DNA of 5,283 bases from positions 1 through 5,283 of the forward strand of contig JAJQHI010000153.1 of NCBI GenBank assembly GCA_021199825.1. The letters are read 5' to 3'. Position 1 is the first letter of the stretch. Each line of letters opens with the position of its first letter. A program made the translations under genes and the position numbers. The notes below the pieces were generated by a model that saw nothing but the letters and a program-made list of their open reading frames with translations, searched no databases and was not told where the DNA came from. This document shows positions 4,178-5,283 of the stretch, piece by piece. Source of the stretch: Bacillota bacterium. GTDB taxonomy: Bacteria; Bacillota; Clostridia; Oscillospirales; CAG-272.

Positions 4178-5283
4178 TCAGTATGAAACAATCTTTCCGT
4201 CGTAAAGCGACGTTGCCGATACGATAACCGCGTCGTAAAGCGACAAATACGGCACGCTTTCGTATGATTTCGTTTCGGCGGTCTCATCCTCATCCGTTGT
4301 TGTGTCCTCCTCGTCTGAGGTTCCCGCCGCCGTGTCGCACAGAACATATCCGTCCTGCGAGAGCAGAATCTCAATCCGGCGGAAGCTGACCGTGCCGCCG
4401 TAAAGAATATATACGCCCGTGACGTTCACGCCGTCATAATCGACGACCCTCACCGCCGTTAAGGGCACCTTGTAGCCCGAATATGACGCGGCTGTTATCG
4501 TCACCGGCTGCATCCGCGAATAGTCAAAGTCCGACGGCATAGTCTCGGAGACGAATATAAGATATGCCTCCCCCGACGAATTGTCGGAAAGGACCTTGTA
4601 AAGCGGCAGGGAGAGGGTGACGTCCTCAGAGTCAAACGAAATCTCGTATTCCTCGTCAACGGTGAAAAGCCCTGCCATATCCGTGTCAGTCGGCACGGCG
4701 AGATACCATATATAGGTATTCACAAGCTTTCCCGCCTCGTATCCTGTGAGATCTTCCTCCTCGGCACACGTCATATTTTTGATGTCTGTCGCGGTGAGCG
4801 AGTCAATGTCGTCAAACGCAAACGCGCTCTCATATCCGTCAACGCCGTAAAAATAGTAGGCGGAACGGTCGGAAACAATCGTTTCGGCGACGTTTGTCAT
4901 CTCGGCAAGCAGTGCGCTGCGCTCTGCCTCAAGCGCTTCTATCTCATCCTCGTACCCGTCAATCTCACCCGTCACAAGCCCGCGCAGGTTCATATCAGAC
5001 AAAAGGTCCTCGACCAATGTATACGCGGACGAAAGTGATTTTTTTGACGCGCATGAGCGGATATCCGAAAGCGTTGAGACAATGCTTGTGTCAATGCGGT
5101 TCACATCCGAAACGGACGCGTATTCGGCGCTCGACATAGCCTCCTCCAAAAGCTCGATTTTTGCGTCGAGCTCGTCAATCTGGGAGCGCAGCGAGCTGCT
5201 GCCGGACTTATAAACATCCGCAAGCTCCGTACCGACGGCGACCTTTTCCCCGTTGGAAACCAGATAGTTGAGCGTCCCCGTCG
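4178..5283 (-). CDS. HlyD-like membrane-fusion/adaptor protein, C-terminal part (runs off the right edge)
   Basis: This resembles the HlyD-family adaptor proteins often encoded before yggS-sepF in Clostridia; the transported substrate and partner are unknown. The open frame continues past 5149 to the edge, so the 5' end is missing. Seen in the 367 visible residues: the first half of a lipoyl-like domain (GTLNYLVSNGEKVAVGTEL, 2-20); two charged helices likely forming a coiled-coil hairpin (about 28-55 and 105-135, for example IDGYEDEIEALEAERSALL); a second lipoyl-like half around YYFYGVDGYES (142-152); beta-barrel segments such as GKLVNTYIWYLAVP (184-197) and GYKVPLTAVRVVDYDGVNVTG (269-289, last residues approximate); and the family-like ending YLSLYDAVIV with LYDGKIV. 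An acidic insert at about 320-338 interrupts the last domain. The missing N-terminus probably holds the membrane anchor. A TTG at 5149 lies inside the coiled coil and is not the start. Confidence 0.8.
   Translation of the reverse strand, partial: TGTLNYLVSNGEKVAVGTELADVYKSGSSSLRSQIDELDAKIELLEEAMSSAEYASVSDVNRIDTSIVSTLSDIRSCASKKSLSSAYTLVEDLLSDMNLRGLVTGEIDGYEDEIEALEAERSALLAEMTNVAETIVSDRSAYYFYGVDGYESAFAFDDIDSLTATDIKNMTCAEEEDLTGYEAGKLVNTYIWYLAVPTDTDMAGLFTVDEEYEISFDSEDVTLSLPLYKVLSDNSSGEAYLIFVSETMPSDFDYSRMQPVTITAASYSGYKVPLTAVRVVDYDGVNVTGVYILYGGTVSFRRIEILLSQDGYVLCDTAAGTSDEEDTTTDEDETAETKSYESVPYLSLYDAVIVSATSLYDGKIVSY

Overview
The window looks like a chromosomal piece of a low- to mid-GC Firmicute, most likely a clostridial anaerobe (Oscillospiraceae/Ruminococcaceae-like). 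The grounds are the gene order, strong AAGGAG-type ribosome binding sites, a TTG start, roughly balanced base composition and the protein families present. No species can be named from the sequence alone.

All seven genes lie on the minus strand, so the transcript reads from the right edge to the left. In transcription order they are: the C-terminal part of a HlyD-like membrane-fusion/adaptor protein (5283-4178, cut by the window edge); the PLP-binding protein YggS/YlmE (4169-3450); the FtsZ-anchor protein SepF (3377-2793); a two-helix YggT/YlmG membrane protein (2678-2406, TTG start); the S4-domain RNA-binding protein YlmH (2406-1579, sharing one base with yggT); a DivIVA-family protein with a very long acidic tail (1547-732); and the N-terminal 235 residues of isoleucyl-tRNA synthetase, ileS (705-1, cut by the window edge). 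This is the ylmE-sepF-ylmG-ylmH-divIVA-ileS block known downstream of ftsZ in Gram-positive bacteria, with the HlyD-like gene in front as often seen in Clostridia. Gaps are short (8, 72, 114, -1, 31 and 26 bases), so the set is probably one operon. No convincing intrinsic terminator or promoter is visible inside it.

Functionally the block combines cell division and polarity (SepF tethers FtsZ to the membrane; DivIVA recognises curved membrane), membrane-associated and housekeeping factors (YggT, YggS), RNA/ribosome-associated YlmH, and translation (IleS). The window is essentially conserved core genome, and I found no mobile element, CRISPR array, tRNA/rRNA or new multi-gene system.

The points most worth a second look are: the DivIVA homologue, whose membrane-binding loop lacks the usual arginine and whose coiled coil is mostly replaced by a roughly 190-residue acidic region; the sepF-yggT spacer, which holds two hairpins plus a strong but out-of-frame start site; and a short perfect palindrome just before the divIVA ribosome binding site.
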